Below, piece after piece: positions 33,783 through 42,664 of a DNA stretch of 64,000 nucleotides. Made by a program: the position numbers and the translations under genes. Every line of letters starts with the position of its first letter. Position 1 is the first letter of the stretch. The notes under the pieces are model-generated. The model saw only the letters and a program-made list of their open reading frames with translations. It made no database searches and was not told where the DNA came from. The DNA is from Harmothoe impar (lineage: Eukaryota; Annelida; Polychaeta; Phyllodocida; Polynoidae), in assembly GCA_947462335.1 (NCBI GenBank), contig OX381710.1, forward strand, positions 32,479,004 to 32,543,003, written 5' to 3'.

Positions 33783-34492
33783 TGTCATACAAGGAATCCC
33801 CTTAGTTGGGAGATCCCTTGTAATGTGATATGAGGTAAGTTGACTAAGTCTTGTGGTCTTGTAGTATAGTTGGTATTTATTACAAGTTGACAGCGACAGT
33901 ACAGTAAGTACAATGTAGGTTCCACTCAGTTACACCTATCCACACAATAATATAGGTCTTGGTAAATATACCTAATAACCCTGAGGTTAGTACTGGACTA
34001 GAGCCAAGGGGGTCCTACACCATGTCTGATAGTTGGGCCTAGTAGGGCATAGCCTATAGCCTTGTTCTCAGTCAGTGGAGAGGTCCTTGCTCTGTGGTGT
34101 CCAAGTGTAGAGTGAGGATGGAGATGCCCAGTGCTGGGACCTGACCCTATTTAAGGGGGCCAGGCCACCAGCATGGCATCTTGAGTGTTAGTGTCAGTTG
34201 ACAGTGGTTGGAGGGTTGTAACAGTCAGAGAGACAGTCACACAATACCCCTCCATAGTTTGTCTACCCCTGTTAGTGTACATCAAAGGGGTGACCCTTAT
34301 GCTGGTCTGTGGGAAACAATGTGCGGGATGAGCGTCGCCTGGCGGCGGCGGGAGTGCCGACTGGAGCGCCGCCTATGCGGGCCGGCGCGCGCCTGCGTGT
34401 GCCGGCGGCGGGAGTAGCGTCTCCCGCCGTCGGCTTGAACACGCGGGCGCCCGCAGCGCCGGGCTCGCCGGGCTCGCCGGTCATACCTGACA
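33783..34492 (-). repeat. 5' LTR (710 bp)
   Basis: It is the same as the 3' LTR except for two adjacent substitutions. In element orientation it holds the CpG-rich U3 start (about 34300-34492), the TTAAATA box (34148-34154) and AATAAA (33876-33881), ending TGACA at 33783. Confidence 0.95.
34148..34154 (-). promoter_or_regulatory. TATA-like box of the 5' LTR
   Basis: TTAAATA in element orientation, preceded by GGCCCCC, is the only TATA-like sequence in the LTR at a suitable position. The reverse strand reads TATTTAAG, so the same box could also serve antisense initiation. Confidence 0.45.
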
Positions 34493-34606
34493 GTATCATA
34501 TTATAATATGCTGTATATACTTTGTATTGGCTGTACTTGGAACGGCATCTCAGTTATGAAACTATGGCCAATAAATAATTCAAAAACTCAAAACTCAAAC
34601 TCTTTA
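34493..34606 (+). mobile_element. Remaining 3' tail of the interrupted LINE, with GTAT duplication
   Basis: It starts with the duplicated GTAT (34493-34496) and ends in AATAAATAATTC followed by AAAACTCAAAACTCAAAC, a simple-repeat tail as at LINE 3' ends. It continues the element whose coding tail lies at 19661-19936. The join is inferred from position and target duplication. Confidence 0.6.
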
Positions 34607-34611
34607 CACTA

Positions 34612-34817
34612 AGGGAGTGTTCATTTATTAATTAAAAGGGGGGTGGTGAGATTTTGCGCGGAGACACGATTTTTTTTTACGCCCCCCCTCTCGAGAGCGC
34701 GTGGAACGTTTGGCCCCCCCCCCACCCACGCCGAAGGCCACCCCCCTTTGAACTATAGTAACGTGCAGGCTTTTTTTTTGCTAAAAAGGGCCTAAATTTT
34801 TTACGCCCCCCCCCTCA
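34612..34817. mobile_element. AGGGAGTG-type MITE, left half
   Basis: It begins AGGGAGTGTTCATTTATTAA and has the family's GGTGGTGAGATTT.GCGCGGAG and C-runs. Its right half, ending TAATGAACATTCCCT, lies at 45423-45495, so the 10.6-kb element inserted into this MITE. A complete member is at 59217-59322. Confidence 0.7.
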
Positions 34818-34966
34818 CCCAGTGGGCACAGAACATTAAATCAACATTGATAAATGATTGTTTATGTTGATTCAATGTTAGTAGTATAGTATGTATCGGA
34901 ACGGGACTATAGTTAAGTACTGTTTATTACTCAATCGACATGCAGCCAATCAGAGGCCTCCATTTG
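34818..34966. repeat. Left terminal inverted repeat of the 10.6-kb element
   Basis: It is the inverted counterpart of about 45285-45420. Shared blocks include CCCAGTGGGCACA, TTAGTAGTATAGTATGTATC, GGAACGGGACTATAG, TACTGTTTATTACTCAATCG and GCAGCCAATCAGAGGCCTCC. It ends where the ACCGGAAGT array begins. Confidence 0.85.
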
Positions 34967-35410
34967 ACCGGAAGTGACGTCACATGCCCATATAAGGGCA
35001 TACCGGAAGTGACGTCACGTGACCTTGACCTAGTTAGAGGTCAAGGTCATGACTCAGCCAATCAGAGGCTTCCATTTGACCGGAAGTGACGTCACACGCC
35101 CATATAAGGGCATACCGGAAGTGACGTCATGTGACGTCACACGCCCATATAAGGGCATACCGGAAGTGACGTCATGTGACCTTCACATGTACATATAAGG
35201 GCATACCGGAAGTGACGTCAAGCGACCTTGACTTAGTTAGAGGCTTCTGATTGGCTGGTACACCGGAAGTGACCCATTTATGCAAATGAGGGGCCTACTT
35301 CTGGTCAAATGGAGACCTCTGATTGGTTGGGTCATGAAGAAATGTGTCTCTTAATTTAATTTTGTTTAGGAAGTGATCGATTTTAGGATCACGCGACCGG
35401 AAGTGACCTG
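34950..35410. promoter_or_regulatory. Left regulatory array: ETS-CRE composites, CArG, AP-1, CCAAT, octamer
   Basis: Perfect TGACGTCA occurs seven times (34975, 35010, 35087, 35122, 35132, 35167, 35213). ACCGGAAGT precedes six of them, giving the known ETS-CRE composite ACCGGAAGTGACGTCA, and CCGGAAGT recurs near 35271 and 35395. CCATATAAGG, a perfect CArG box for SRF, occurs at 34988, 35100 and 35145, with ACATATAAGG at 35191. Others are TCAAGGTCA (35041), TGACTCA (35050), CAGCCAATCAG (35055) and ATGCAAAT (35280). CATATAAGGG could alternatively act as a TATA box. Confidence 0.8.
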
Positions 35411-35519
35411 ATGAGTCACGTGACTAGAAGTGACGACGACACATACCTTAATTAGACGATTCAGCAGCGACCGGAGGAAGTGTCACTTTAAGAGGACACG
35501 CTAGTTAATTGTTATATTT

Positions 35520-35600
35520 GTTTTACTTACTAATAAAAGAAGACGTATGAAAATAAACACAACAATAATTTTATTTTATTTTTTTATTTTCTTTTTTTCA
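35520..35600. terminator. Bidirectional polyadenylation-type AT-rich stretch
   Basis: AATAAA occurs on the plus strand (near 35531 and 35551) and TTTATT, that is AATAAA on the minus strand, occurs near 35569-35580. It lies between the left array and the genes, so minus-strand transcripts from the left arm could end here. Confidence 0.4.
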
Positions 35601-35693
35601 ATTCTAATAACACTCTATTTTTGAAAAGATGCGCTCAATCAATCAATAACACACTTTTTCATATTTTAAAGGACTCGTTGTCACACCGTTAGA

Positions 35694-36022
35694 ATGCACG
35701 CGACGCTTATAATACAAGTAGCGCACGTCATCTTTCTCTATGGTGTAAGTGGCCATTTTTGGTTCGTACCACTTTTGAAATTTATATTTACCGCAAGGAG
35801 AGTTTTTCGTTTTCGAAAACATTTAAGAAGACGACTACTTCTGTACACTTTTTTTGAATTTTCTTTCACCGGTGCCGCTGATTTGATCGTAGCAAATGTA
35901 AGTCTTAGGGTTGACACTTGGGATCCCGTCACCTTCTCACGCCGCTTTCTTTTCTTTCTGAAGTATGTCTCTCTCAGGCGAGGTTTGACTACACACAGGC
36001 AAACATCAGAGGCACCCAATAG
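35694..36022 (+). CDS. Possible small two-exon gene, unknown product
   Basis: An ATG at 35694 opens a 68-codon exon ending exactly at a consensus donor, AAAT|GTAAGTC (intron from 35898). A strong acceptor follows at 35977 (CTTTCTTTTCTTTC, then TCTCTCAG). The 80-nt intron keeps the frame, and a stop comes 14 codons later. The product would be about 82 aa, hydrophobic and Arg-rich (RRVFRFRKHLRRRLLL). A second GTAAGT donor lies at 35745, so splicing could be more complex or this could be a leader region. It is the first unit downstream of the left regulatory array. I recognise no family. Confidence 0.35.
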
Positions 36023-36061
36023 CGCTAATTCTACCTTCAGACAAAGGTCAGGCACGGCCGG

Positions 36062-36333
36062 CCTATAATAGATGGGTCAAGGGCTATTCTAGTGAGGGTC
36101 AGGCTACGCCGGACATTCAATAAAAAGCTGGAGTTTGGCAAACTTGCTTTTGAAAGTCTGACCATGCGGGATCCTCATGCCATAGTCTGGCAATGCTGAA
36201 CTCTTGGGAGAGTATGCCGGACTCTTGCTGGCCAGACTTTCAAGCAAATTTGCCAAAGTCCAGCTTGTTATTGAATTTCCGGCGTAGCCTGACCCTCAGT
36301 AGAATAGTCCTTGACTCATCTATTATAGGTCAG
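36062..36333. mobile_element. Hairpin (palindromic) MITE
   Basis: Two arms of ~115 bp are inverted: CTATAATAGATGGGTCAAGG, GAGGGTCAGGCTACGCCGGA and AATTTGCTTG/AAAGTCT blocks on the left return in reverse on the right, ending CATCTATTATAG. Only one arm is present in the right arm of the large element (44618-44745). Confidence 0.75.
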
Positions 36334-36360
36334 CAGCGCCTGACCCTTGTATGAGAGTAG

Positions 36361-36625
36361 TATTGGCGACATTGGCCGACTCTGATATTTACCCGTGTGT
36401 ACGGCGGGAGGAGGGGGTTCACAGCCACTGCTTGCGCTTATAGAGCGCTACTAGCGGAGGTCTGGATGAGGAGACTACGGTGTTTGTCTTTTGCTTGTGC
36501 AGCTGCTGCTGCTGCTGCTGACGATGTCACGGATGCCGCTGACAGATACTGCTGCTTGTGCTGCACGAGACTGAGTAGCCGCTATTACTAATGCTACTAA
36601 TACTAGTATGAGAAAATACATTTAG
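36361..36625. repeat. Short CTG-repeat segment downstream of the left gene copy
   Basis: It contains GCTGCTGCTGCTGCTGCTG (about 36501-36520) and CTGCTGCTTGTGCTGC. On the right arm the inverted equivalent is much expanded (43893-44255). It includes an ATAGAGCGCTACTAGCGG block also shared with the right arm. Confidence 0.6.
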
Positions 36626-38092
36626 TCAATTGATTAAATCAAGGAGGTTTTCTGACTTCAGTGGATCGTTTAGCCATCGGCCACGGGCAAAACTTGAAAC
36701 CATTTTATACATGGGACAATTGGCAGAGTCGAAACGTGTTGGTACCATAGGGTCGATCATGTTCATCATCAGTTCAGGCAAAGGAAGTGTGTCGACAGCA
36801 CGCGAAAACTTCATGTCTGAATGTTTCAACACAAGACTTTTTATCACACTCACACAGCTGCTTTGAAGAGTGAATCCTTGACCAAACTTGTGCTTTTCCA
36901 ACACAGCTTTGGCCTCTTTCTGTGCAGTAAGGGATCTCTCTTTCGGGTTCATCTCAGTGCTGTCTAGCATGTCCTCAAAGTCTTTAACATAATGTTCCAA
37001 CGGACTACAAATGATGGACTCCAGATCATCGTCCGCATATGTCGTCTCCTCGCACCATATTGTGTCTTCGCCTGTTTCGAATTCCGTCATTTTCTTGACA
37101 ATCTCCTCCTGAGTGCCTTGCATATGTGTACAGGCAAGGGAAAAGGGTAGTCCAAGGAAAAAGCCAACTTTGAAATTGATGTCATAAGCTTTCCAGTGAT
37201 ATATTACACTAGAAGATATTATTTCTAGTTTTTGAGATATGGCTTCATGAATATGTGTGGGCATCACCCTTTCCAAAATCCCAATAAGCTCTATGTCTCA
37301 TATTTTCCAAGATATCCCTATTTAATTAGCATTATCTATGATAATTAGAAATTTATGATACATTTTCATTCTTTAAGTCATAAAATTCGATTTAGGAATG
37401 GTAATTTTATTTTGTTTTCACCATCGCAATCCTCAGAAATCATTCTATCAATTTATGTCTTAATTTCCTCTATTTGGAATAAAAATCATGTTTCCATGGC
37501 AACACATATCAACAAGCACACCCATTTAGGTTTAAAAACGTTCCTTTTACCTTCCAAATATAGAAGCTTTTTACCAAAAATGGAATGTTTTATGTAATCC
37601 TATTGAATTCTCCAGAAAAAAGTACCAAAGAGCTATTTTTAGCCTAATTCTTTCAATTTAGGCCATAGTGGCGCCCCCTGGTGGCTAAAATCGGAACTAA
37701 TCCCGCGGGGACTATCCTTTCTGCTTGGCTGCTCACATATATCGAAGCTCCTTCAAGGAGTTGATAACTTGTATGGCGAAGACTGACAAACTTGAAGGAA
37801 TTTCACCACAGTCAGGCCAAGTATACGGAGCTAAGAAAAATAGCTCTAACAAAATCTTCTCCCTCTGTCCAAATGAAACTACTGTTCCGATGAAGTTGAA
37901 GCATGCTTCTATCCATTGCTCCTTGGTGACGTCCTTCCAATGTTTCTTTACCTCACATGCATCATAGGGCACCGTTTCTCTTCTTGCTTCAAGTGGGAGT
38001 TGCTTTTTCTTTCTTGGACTCATTTCGAGAGGGTTTCGATGCTCTGTAGCGTCAACACTTTCATAAACAAAGAAAATAGCAGAACTAACCAT
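36626..38092 (-). pseudogene. Left-arm copy of the arm gene, split by a MITE
   Basis: Two minus-strand segments match the intact right-arm gene at 42974-43831. The N-terminal part runs from ATG 38092 (or 38023, MSPRKKK) to 37737; the C-terminal part runs from about 37122 to the stop at 36626. Between them sits a 611-bp MITE with an ATAT duplication, which brings an in-frame TGA. I see no GT-AG pair that would remove the insertion and keep the frame. Differences from the right copy are mostly substitutions and indels of whole codons, so both copies evolved under coding constraint before the break. Function unknown. Confidence 0.75.
37126..37736. mobile_element. MITE inside the left gene copy, ATAT target duplication
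   Basis: Ends GTGTACAGGCAAGGG and (inverted) GTGAGCAGCCAAG are flanked by ATAT (37122-37125 and 37737-37740). The uninterrupted right-arm gene shows the empty site. A relative at 54694-56054 shares GTG.CCAGGCAAGGGAAAAG, a CCAAATATAGAA block and the CCTGGTGGC..AAATC end. Confidence 0.8.
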
Positions 38093-38377
38093 CGTAACGT
38101 GCTGAGCGAGCGTAGAGTGGACGATGCTACGAAGATGAAGGGCGGGTGGAGAAAGTGTGACTGGTGACAGGGGCGTTTCACTCCTTATGTACCCTGTCCT
38201 AGATAAGCCTCTTAAACGGCTGAAAAGACTCTTTAAGTACAGAGCTTCTACCGCAGGTGGGTTTAGACTTAAGCAGCTTAGTTCACACACATGTCTGTTA
38301 GAAAAAGCTACTTGCACACGCGCCTTCCTTTTTTCACTAGTATTCACCCTCTGCCGACTTATAAGACACCTATACAC

Positions 38378-38912
38378 TCTTTCTCGTGAAATCTATGGAA
38401 GATGATGGAAGGACCACTGACTACATTTTCTTTGATCAGAGCGTGGAGGACGGCGTCGAACGGAGGGAACGTTGTGAACACAGCTTATAGGTTTTTTGGA
38501 AGAGGTCTTGTAAAGTCAAACTGGCGAGAGAGATGGCGTCTTTCAACATGACAATGCTGCTATGTTGGAAAAAAATAGCGTGATTTTTTCAAAAAGCTTC
38601 TATGAAAGATTTGACGTCTTCGTTGTTGTAGTGGATCAAGTAATCTGTCATAGTTTGCTTCTTCTTGTCATACTAAACTTTCTGACATGTGGCGTAGTCG
38701 GATTTCGGCCATTTTGACGCCCGTCAGGTCGCTGTCAAAAGTCGATCTCGGTGGCAGGGGTTTTTTGTTTACTAGTTTCTTGGTATACGTCATCCATTCG
38801 TAAGTAAAGCAACCTTTCTCTTCGTTTGTAGTGAAAGCTCGCAAATAATTCGCGTAGCTGTAACCAAGTGCTAAAAAAGTTGACTACTACGTCAACTATT
38901 AATTGCTTCTCT
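38378..38912. other. Unassigned DNA in the central unique region
   Basis: No frame of useful length is open and no repeat is seen. It begins the non-inverted centre of the large element, which extends to about 42675. Confidence 0.45.
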
Positions 38913-39332
38913 TTATGACGCTGAACTGTTGGTTTCTTCGGTCTCCGGAGGCAAATAACGAGTGAAGGCGTATTTTTTGATCAGGTTCAAGTCGTAACTC
39001 TCCGAGTTGAAGCGTACGACTGGAGCTTGACGGATGTATCTCAGAAGCCGCTTCTTCAGTTGAACTAACGGTTGTCTGGTGTGAGCTGCAGCGAAGCCGC
39101 CTGGAGAAGGGGTGAATGTCGCTTCCTCTAGCAGGAGAGCTTCACCTATCGCTACATGTAACTTCGCTAAGGTTGGTCGGTAAACTTCTAGCACAGCTTT
39201 CTCGATGACTTTGACGTTCTCGTTTATGTGATTTTTAAACTCGGTCTAACAAGGGGTCGGAATCTGCGTCGGATTCTCTGACGTACGCTGCCCCTCCTAC
39301 CCCGGAAAGTCGTATGCGACGCTAGCCGACAT
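38913..39332 (-). pseudogene. Small degraded gene in three frame segments, unknown family
   Basis: A minus-strand ATG at 39332 opens a short frame to about 39298. A second frame is open from about 39300 to a TAA near 39235, and a third from about 39242 to the stop at 38913. Each has mixed, protein-like composition: the last ~105 codons have amphipathic Leu/Lys/Arg-rich stretches such as LKKRLLRYIRQAP. The junctions coincide, so two single-base frame changes in one ancestral gene is the simplest reading. No family recognised, and the last segment has no ATG of its own. Chance remains possible. Confidence 0.35.
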
Positions 39333-39610
39333 CGCTGCATAGAGGGCAAAACTTAGGTATCGTTCTTCATTTTTCTACGGGTCACTCGTGATTGTACGGT
39401 CTTTTAAAAATTTTGAAACACTTTTCGCAAACGTCCTGCGGCATGTTTTTCTTTTTTTTGTTTTTTCACTTATTTACCAAATATTAAAAAAATAAACGTT
39501 GTTTATCACTTCGAATACTAGACGCCTCTTACCACACGATGCTATTAGCATAGTGAAAGACGTCTGTAGTGTAGGATCGATTTCAACAGATGTCCATCTT
39601 ACTGCAGGGA
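39333..39610. other. Intergenic spacer, nothing recognised
   Basis: This AT-rich spacer downstream of the death-domain gene has no supportable coding frame. AATAAA on the plus strand lies near 39490. Confidence 0.4.
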
Positions 39611-40669
39611 TCAGACGAGAGTCGTCAACACTGGAGTGTCACAGCTCACTTTTATTTCTTTGGGTACAGCTGCATACAACCCTTGAACATACATTGCGAC
39701 GTCGCCGCGTCCCATGTAGTCTTCCAACACTTTCATCAGAGCCATAGGCTCAGACGTCTCGTTGTACTTCCAAGCTTTCAGCACTTCATACACAGGGTTC
39801 TTCACAGTCCTGTCAGAAGGCACAGGTTGAGAGATGGAAGTTACTTCATGAGAAGTCAACCCTAAGTAGATCCCTATGGTCTTCCAGTCTCTAGGGCAGA
39901 GCTCAGCTAAAAGAGAGAAATATTTCTGCACTTTCCACTCCATGTCTCCACTCTCTAAGCCATCCCACATGTCATGCTTGTCCATGTACTCACGTGAGAA
40001 TTTGATGAGGTCCATACGGTAAGATTCTTCCAAGGCGGTGGCTAGGTCCTTCCACCTACTAGTACAACTTTTCTGGTACCAAGTAGTGAACATTTCTCTA
40101 GCTTGAGTTATGACACTTGTCTCACAACTGAGATATCCCATATCCTTCAAGTTCACTTCAAGGAATGAACCTAACCGTATGTAATCTGATGTCGGCAACT
40201 TACCACTTATTTTCAGTAGCATAGCGTCTGACAAGTATCCTAACGGCTCTGCTTTGAAGTATGATGATACAGGTACTACTGCAGCAGAACCAATAACAGG
40301 AGCAGCGTCTGCGCTGGTATCAGACGACTCGTTGTCGGAACAGGGCAACCACATGACTTCGTAAGGTATTGGTGAGGGCAGGCGCCACGGACCGGACGCA
40401 CTACCAGTGGAAATGAGGTCGAAAAACGGACTGTGCGCCCGTGACCCTTCGGGTTCCTCGTACGCCTCGTCGTCAGCGGCGTTCTCTGTTTCACCCTGTT
40501 GCTTTAGGACATGTATGTCTACTACGCGCTGCTGGGGCTGAGTGTCCGAATAGCTGTAAGTCTCAGCGCGAGCAGCGTTGATGGCGTCGGTTGATGAAGC
40601 GGTGGAGAGGTTCTGTGCAACGTACTGCGTGTCAGTACTAGTAGCGGTAGTCGCAGCAAGAGGTGTAGC

Positions 40670-40716
<47 letters not shown>

Positions 40717-41182
40717 CAAGCGCAGCGCTAGCAAGTGCAGCAGTAGCAGGCGCAGCAGTAGCAGGCACAGCAGCAGCAGGCACAGCCGCCTCAGCAAGCG
40801 CAGCAGTAACAAGCGTGGCAGCAGCAGCAGCAGCAGCAGCAGCAGGCACAGCAGTAACAGGCGCGGCAGCAGCAACAGCAGCAGCAGCAGCAGTAGCAGC
40901 AGCACTAGCAGCACGAAGATCACTAGCAGCCGCAGCAGGCGCAGCAGCAGCAGCAGCAGTGTGCTCAGCAGCAACAACCGTCGCGAGTGTAACAACGTCG
41001 CTACTACTGCTGTGTGCGCTCGCTACAGCGGGAGGGTGATAAGACCAAGCGGTTGCGGCGGTAGTCTCAATTTCAGTAGCAAGAGGAGACGCTGACAGTA
41101 AACGATCACCGTTCTGCGTATTCTTCTTGTTCTTGAACTCGATTAGATCCTTGGACGACAGTAGTTGTTGTGTTTTGCTCAT
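39611..41182 (-). CDS. Ala-rich protein with two C-terminal death domains (523 aa)
   Basis: Death domains are six-helix interaction modules of apoptosis and innate immune signalling. Residues ~317-398 (with KISGKLPTSDYIRLGSFL and RWKDLATALEE) and ~417-500 (with LLAELCPRDWKTIGIYLGL and VYEVLKAWKYNETSE) each show the death-domain pattern: Leu-rich helix 1, a DW/DY helix 2, and a W-containing helix 5. Residues ~65-180 are poly-Ala with Val, Pro and Thr, encoded by CAG/GCA-type trinucleotide repeats. An acidic PEST-like linker (~230-300) follows. The ATG at 41182 has an ideal CACCATGA context and lies about 60 bp below TATATAAG. It sits in the unique centre of the inverted-repeat element. It could be a captured signalling gene; adaptor or inhibitor role is inference. 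Confidence 0.8.
40660..40980. repeat. Trinucleotide (GCA/CAG) repeat encoding the poly-Ala tract
   Basis: Interrupted runs of GCA on the plus strand read as GCT/TGC-type codons on the minus strand and give Ala runs in the death-domain protein. Spurious Leu-rich and Ala-rich frames on other frames and strands come from this repeat. Confidence 0.85.
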
Positions 41183-41240
41183 GGTGGTGCCTGTAGAGAG
41201 CAGCAAAAGACTGAGTGAGTGAACGGGTGTTTCCAGGCCT

Positions 41241-41248
41241 CTTATATA
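41241..41248 (-). promoter_or_regulatory. TATA box TATATAAG of the death-domain gene
   Basis: On the minus strand TATATAAG is followed by GTTCACTCACTCAG, an initiator-like region 25-35 nt downstream, and by the ATG at 41182. The short leader and this layout match the arm gene promoter. Confidence 0.65.
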
Positions 41249-41269
41249 CTCCTTCTCGCTTCTAGAGCT

Positions 41270-41660
41270 AAGCTACTTACAGCTCTCTTCAGCTGCCGCC
41301 GGCTGACCGGTGACCATTCACAAAGAGAAACAAAAAGTCATAAGGCATGACGTTTTCAGCTGGATCCCTTTCCCCTTTGAGAGATCGACTGACACGAGCT
41401 AAGCTACTTACTGCCTTGTTCAGCAATTCAACGTGCGTTAGCTGTATAAAGGATTAAGCAGTTGCTGCCGCCAGCTGACCGGCGGACATTCCCAAAGAGA
41501 AACAAAAGACATAAGTCATGACGTTTTCAGCTGGATCTCTTTCCCCCCTCCCTCTTTTTTTTTGAGAGATGGACTGCCATGAGCGGGCGGTGTACCGACT
41601 GTACTAATTCAACGCGCATTAGCTGTATAAAGGATTAAGCAGTCATGAGCTTAGAGTGTG
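41270..41660 (+). repeat. Direct repeats (~181 bp) carrying GTATAAAGG boxes
   Basis: Segments with CAGCTG.CGCC.GCTGACCGG, AAAGAGAAACAAAA and GACGTTTTCAGCTGGATC recur, and AGCTGTATAAAGGATTAAGC is found at 41440-41459 and 41621-41640. The TATAAAGG boxes (41445, 41626) point rightward. No coding frame follows closely. Confidence 0.65.
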
Positions 41661-41797
41661 TATACAAAAAAACTACAGGAGGCGTGTAGTGTGAAGCAGG
41701 ACCCCCTAAGACGGGAGTGTCTGTCTGTGAGTAGAGTCGTGTGCATGTGGTGAGCGACTTAAGTGTAAAACAAAAAAAAATCACCGCCTCCTGCCGT

Positions 41798-42357
41798 GGT
41801 GAGTAGACTGGCCGGCGGCGGCTGGCTAGTTCAATAGGGGTGACAGCTGACTAAGGCTGTGCATGAAAATCCGATTTTCACCTGACCTCTGACGTTTGTT
41901 ACAATGAATGCCAAAGGGGGAGAGAGTTGTCCTCAGGTAGGGGGTAGGAGGTAAGGCTAATGGATAAGGAAAAAAAACACCATTTTCAGCTGGCCACCAC
42001 AGATGGCGATGACATACCCCTCGGCATCTAAGCTCTTAAGAAGCTCTTACGGAGCGGAGCGGCTGCTGGACAGCTGGGGTGAGTAGACCGGCCGGCGGCG
42101 GCTAGCTAGTTCAATAGGCGTGACAGCTGACTAAGGCTGTGCATGAAAATCAGATTTTCACCTGACCTCTGACGTTTGTTACAATGAATGCTAAAGGGGG
42201 AGAGAGTCGTCCTCAGGTAGGGAGTAGGAGGTAAGGCTAATGGATAAAGAAAAAACACCATTTTCAGCTGGCCACCAAAGATGATGATGACACGCCCCTC
42301 GTCATCTAAGCTCTTAAGAAGCTCTTACGGAGCGGGGCGGCTGCTGGACAGCTGGGG
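41798..42357. repeat. Two tandem copies of a 280-bp unit
   Basis: GGTGAGTAGAC.GGCCGGCGGC starts copies at 41798 and 42078. Both contain GACAGCTGACTAAGGCTGTG, CACCATTTTCAGCTGGCCAC and AGCTCTTAAGAAGCTCTTAC. Differences are scattered substitutions. GGTGAGTAG resembles a splice donor, but no exon context is clear. Confidence 0.8.
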
Positions 42358-42629
42358 TGCTGTTGGAAATAGGATTAAACTCCCTCTGTATAAAAGCTCT
42401 GATTTCTGTTGGAAAAAAACCATAGCACCTTTGACCACAGTAACGTCTACTACCACCACCACCAGCACCACCGTCGCTGCCACCGCCGCCGCCGCCGCCA
42501 GTCACAGCTGATCACCTCATTAAAAGCATGTGACGTCGTCGCTTCTAGTCACTTGCTTCATCAAGTCGCTTCCAGGCACGTGATCTTAAAGACCCTCACT
42601 TCTTAAACAAAAAAAACGAAGAGACACAC

Positions 42630-42664
42630 TTCTTCCTCTCGAGAGGAAGAATGACGTATATAAG
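42630..42664 (+). promoter_or_regulatory. 22-bp perfect palindrome followed by TGACGTATATAAG
   Basis: TTCTTCCTCTC at 42630-42640 is followed immediately by its exact reverse complement (42641-42651). Next come TGACGT, a CRE half, and TATATAAG at 42657-42664. It marks the outer edge of the right inverted arm and looks like a promoter of the rightward arm gene or its leader. Confidence 0.6.

Larger units (their letters stand above)
20156..34492 (-). mobile_element. 14.3-kb Ty3/gypsy-type retroelement with env and an antisense gene
   Basis: Two 710-bp LTRs flank gag, pol and env on the minus strand. Pol order is protease, reverse transcriptase, RNase H, integrase, and the integrase carries a GPY module, which places it in Ty3/gypsy (Metaviridae) rather than Ty1/copia. 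LTRs begin TGTCA and end TGACA and differ at only two adjacent positions, so insertion is recent. All main frames are open. Unusual parts are the 1.1-kb gap between pol and env, the 2.3-kb region between env and the 3' LTR, and a plus-strand gene inside it. It landed in an older LINE. Confidence 0.95.

Noticed and set aside
35738..36055. Minus-strand 105-codon basic frame opposite the small spliced gene
   Set aside because: It has no ATG and lies opposite a frame with ATG and consensus splice sites.
37126..37736. The 611-bp interruption as a normal intron of the left arm gene
   Set aside because: Only GTGAGC at one side looks splice-like. No AG at the other side preserves the frame, and the segment has MITE ends, an ATAT duplication and a relative at 54694-56054.
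40522..41039. Poly-Leu and poly-Ala frames over the trinucleotide repeat
   Set aside because: They are alternative frames of the CAG/GCA repeat inside the death-domain gene.
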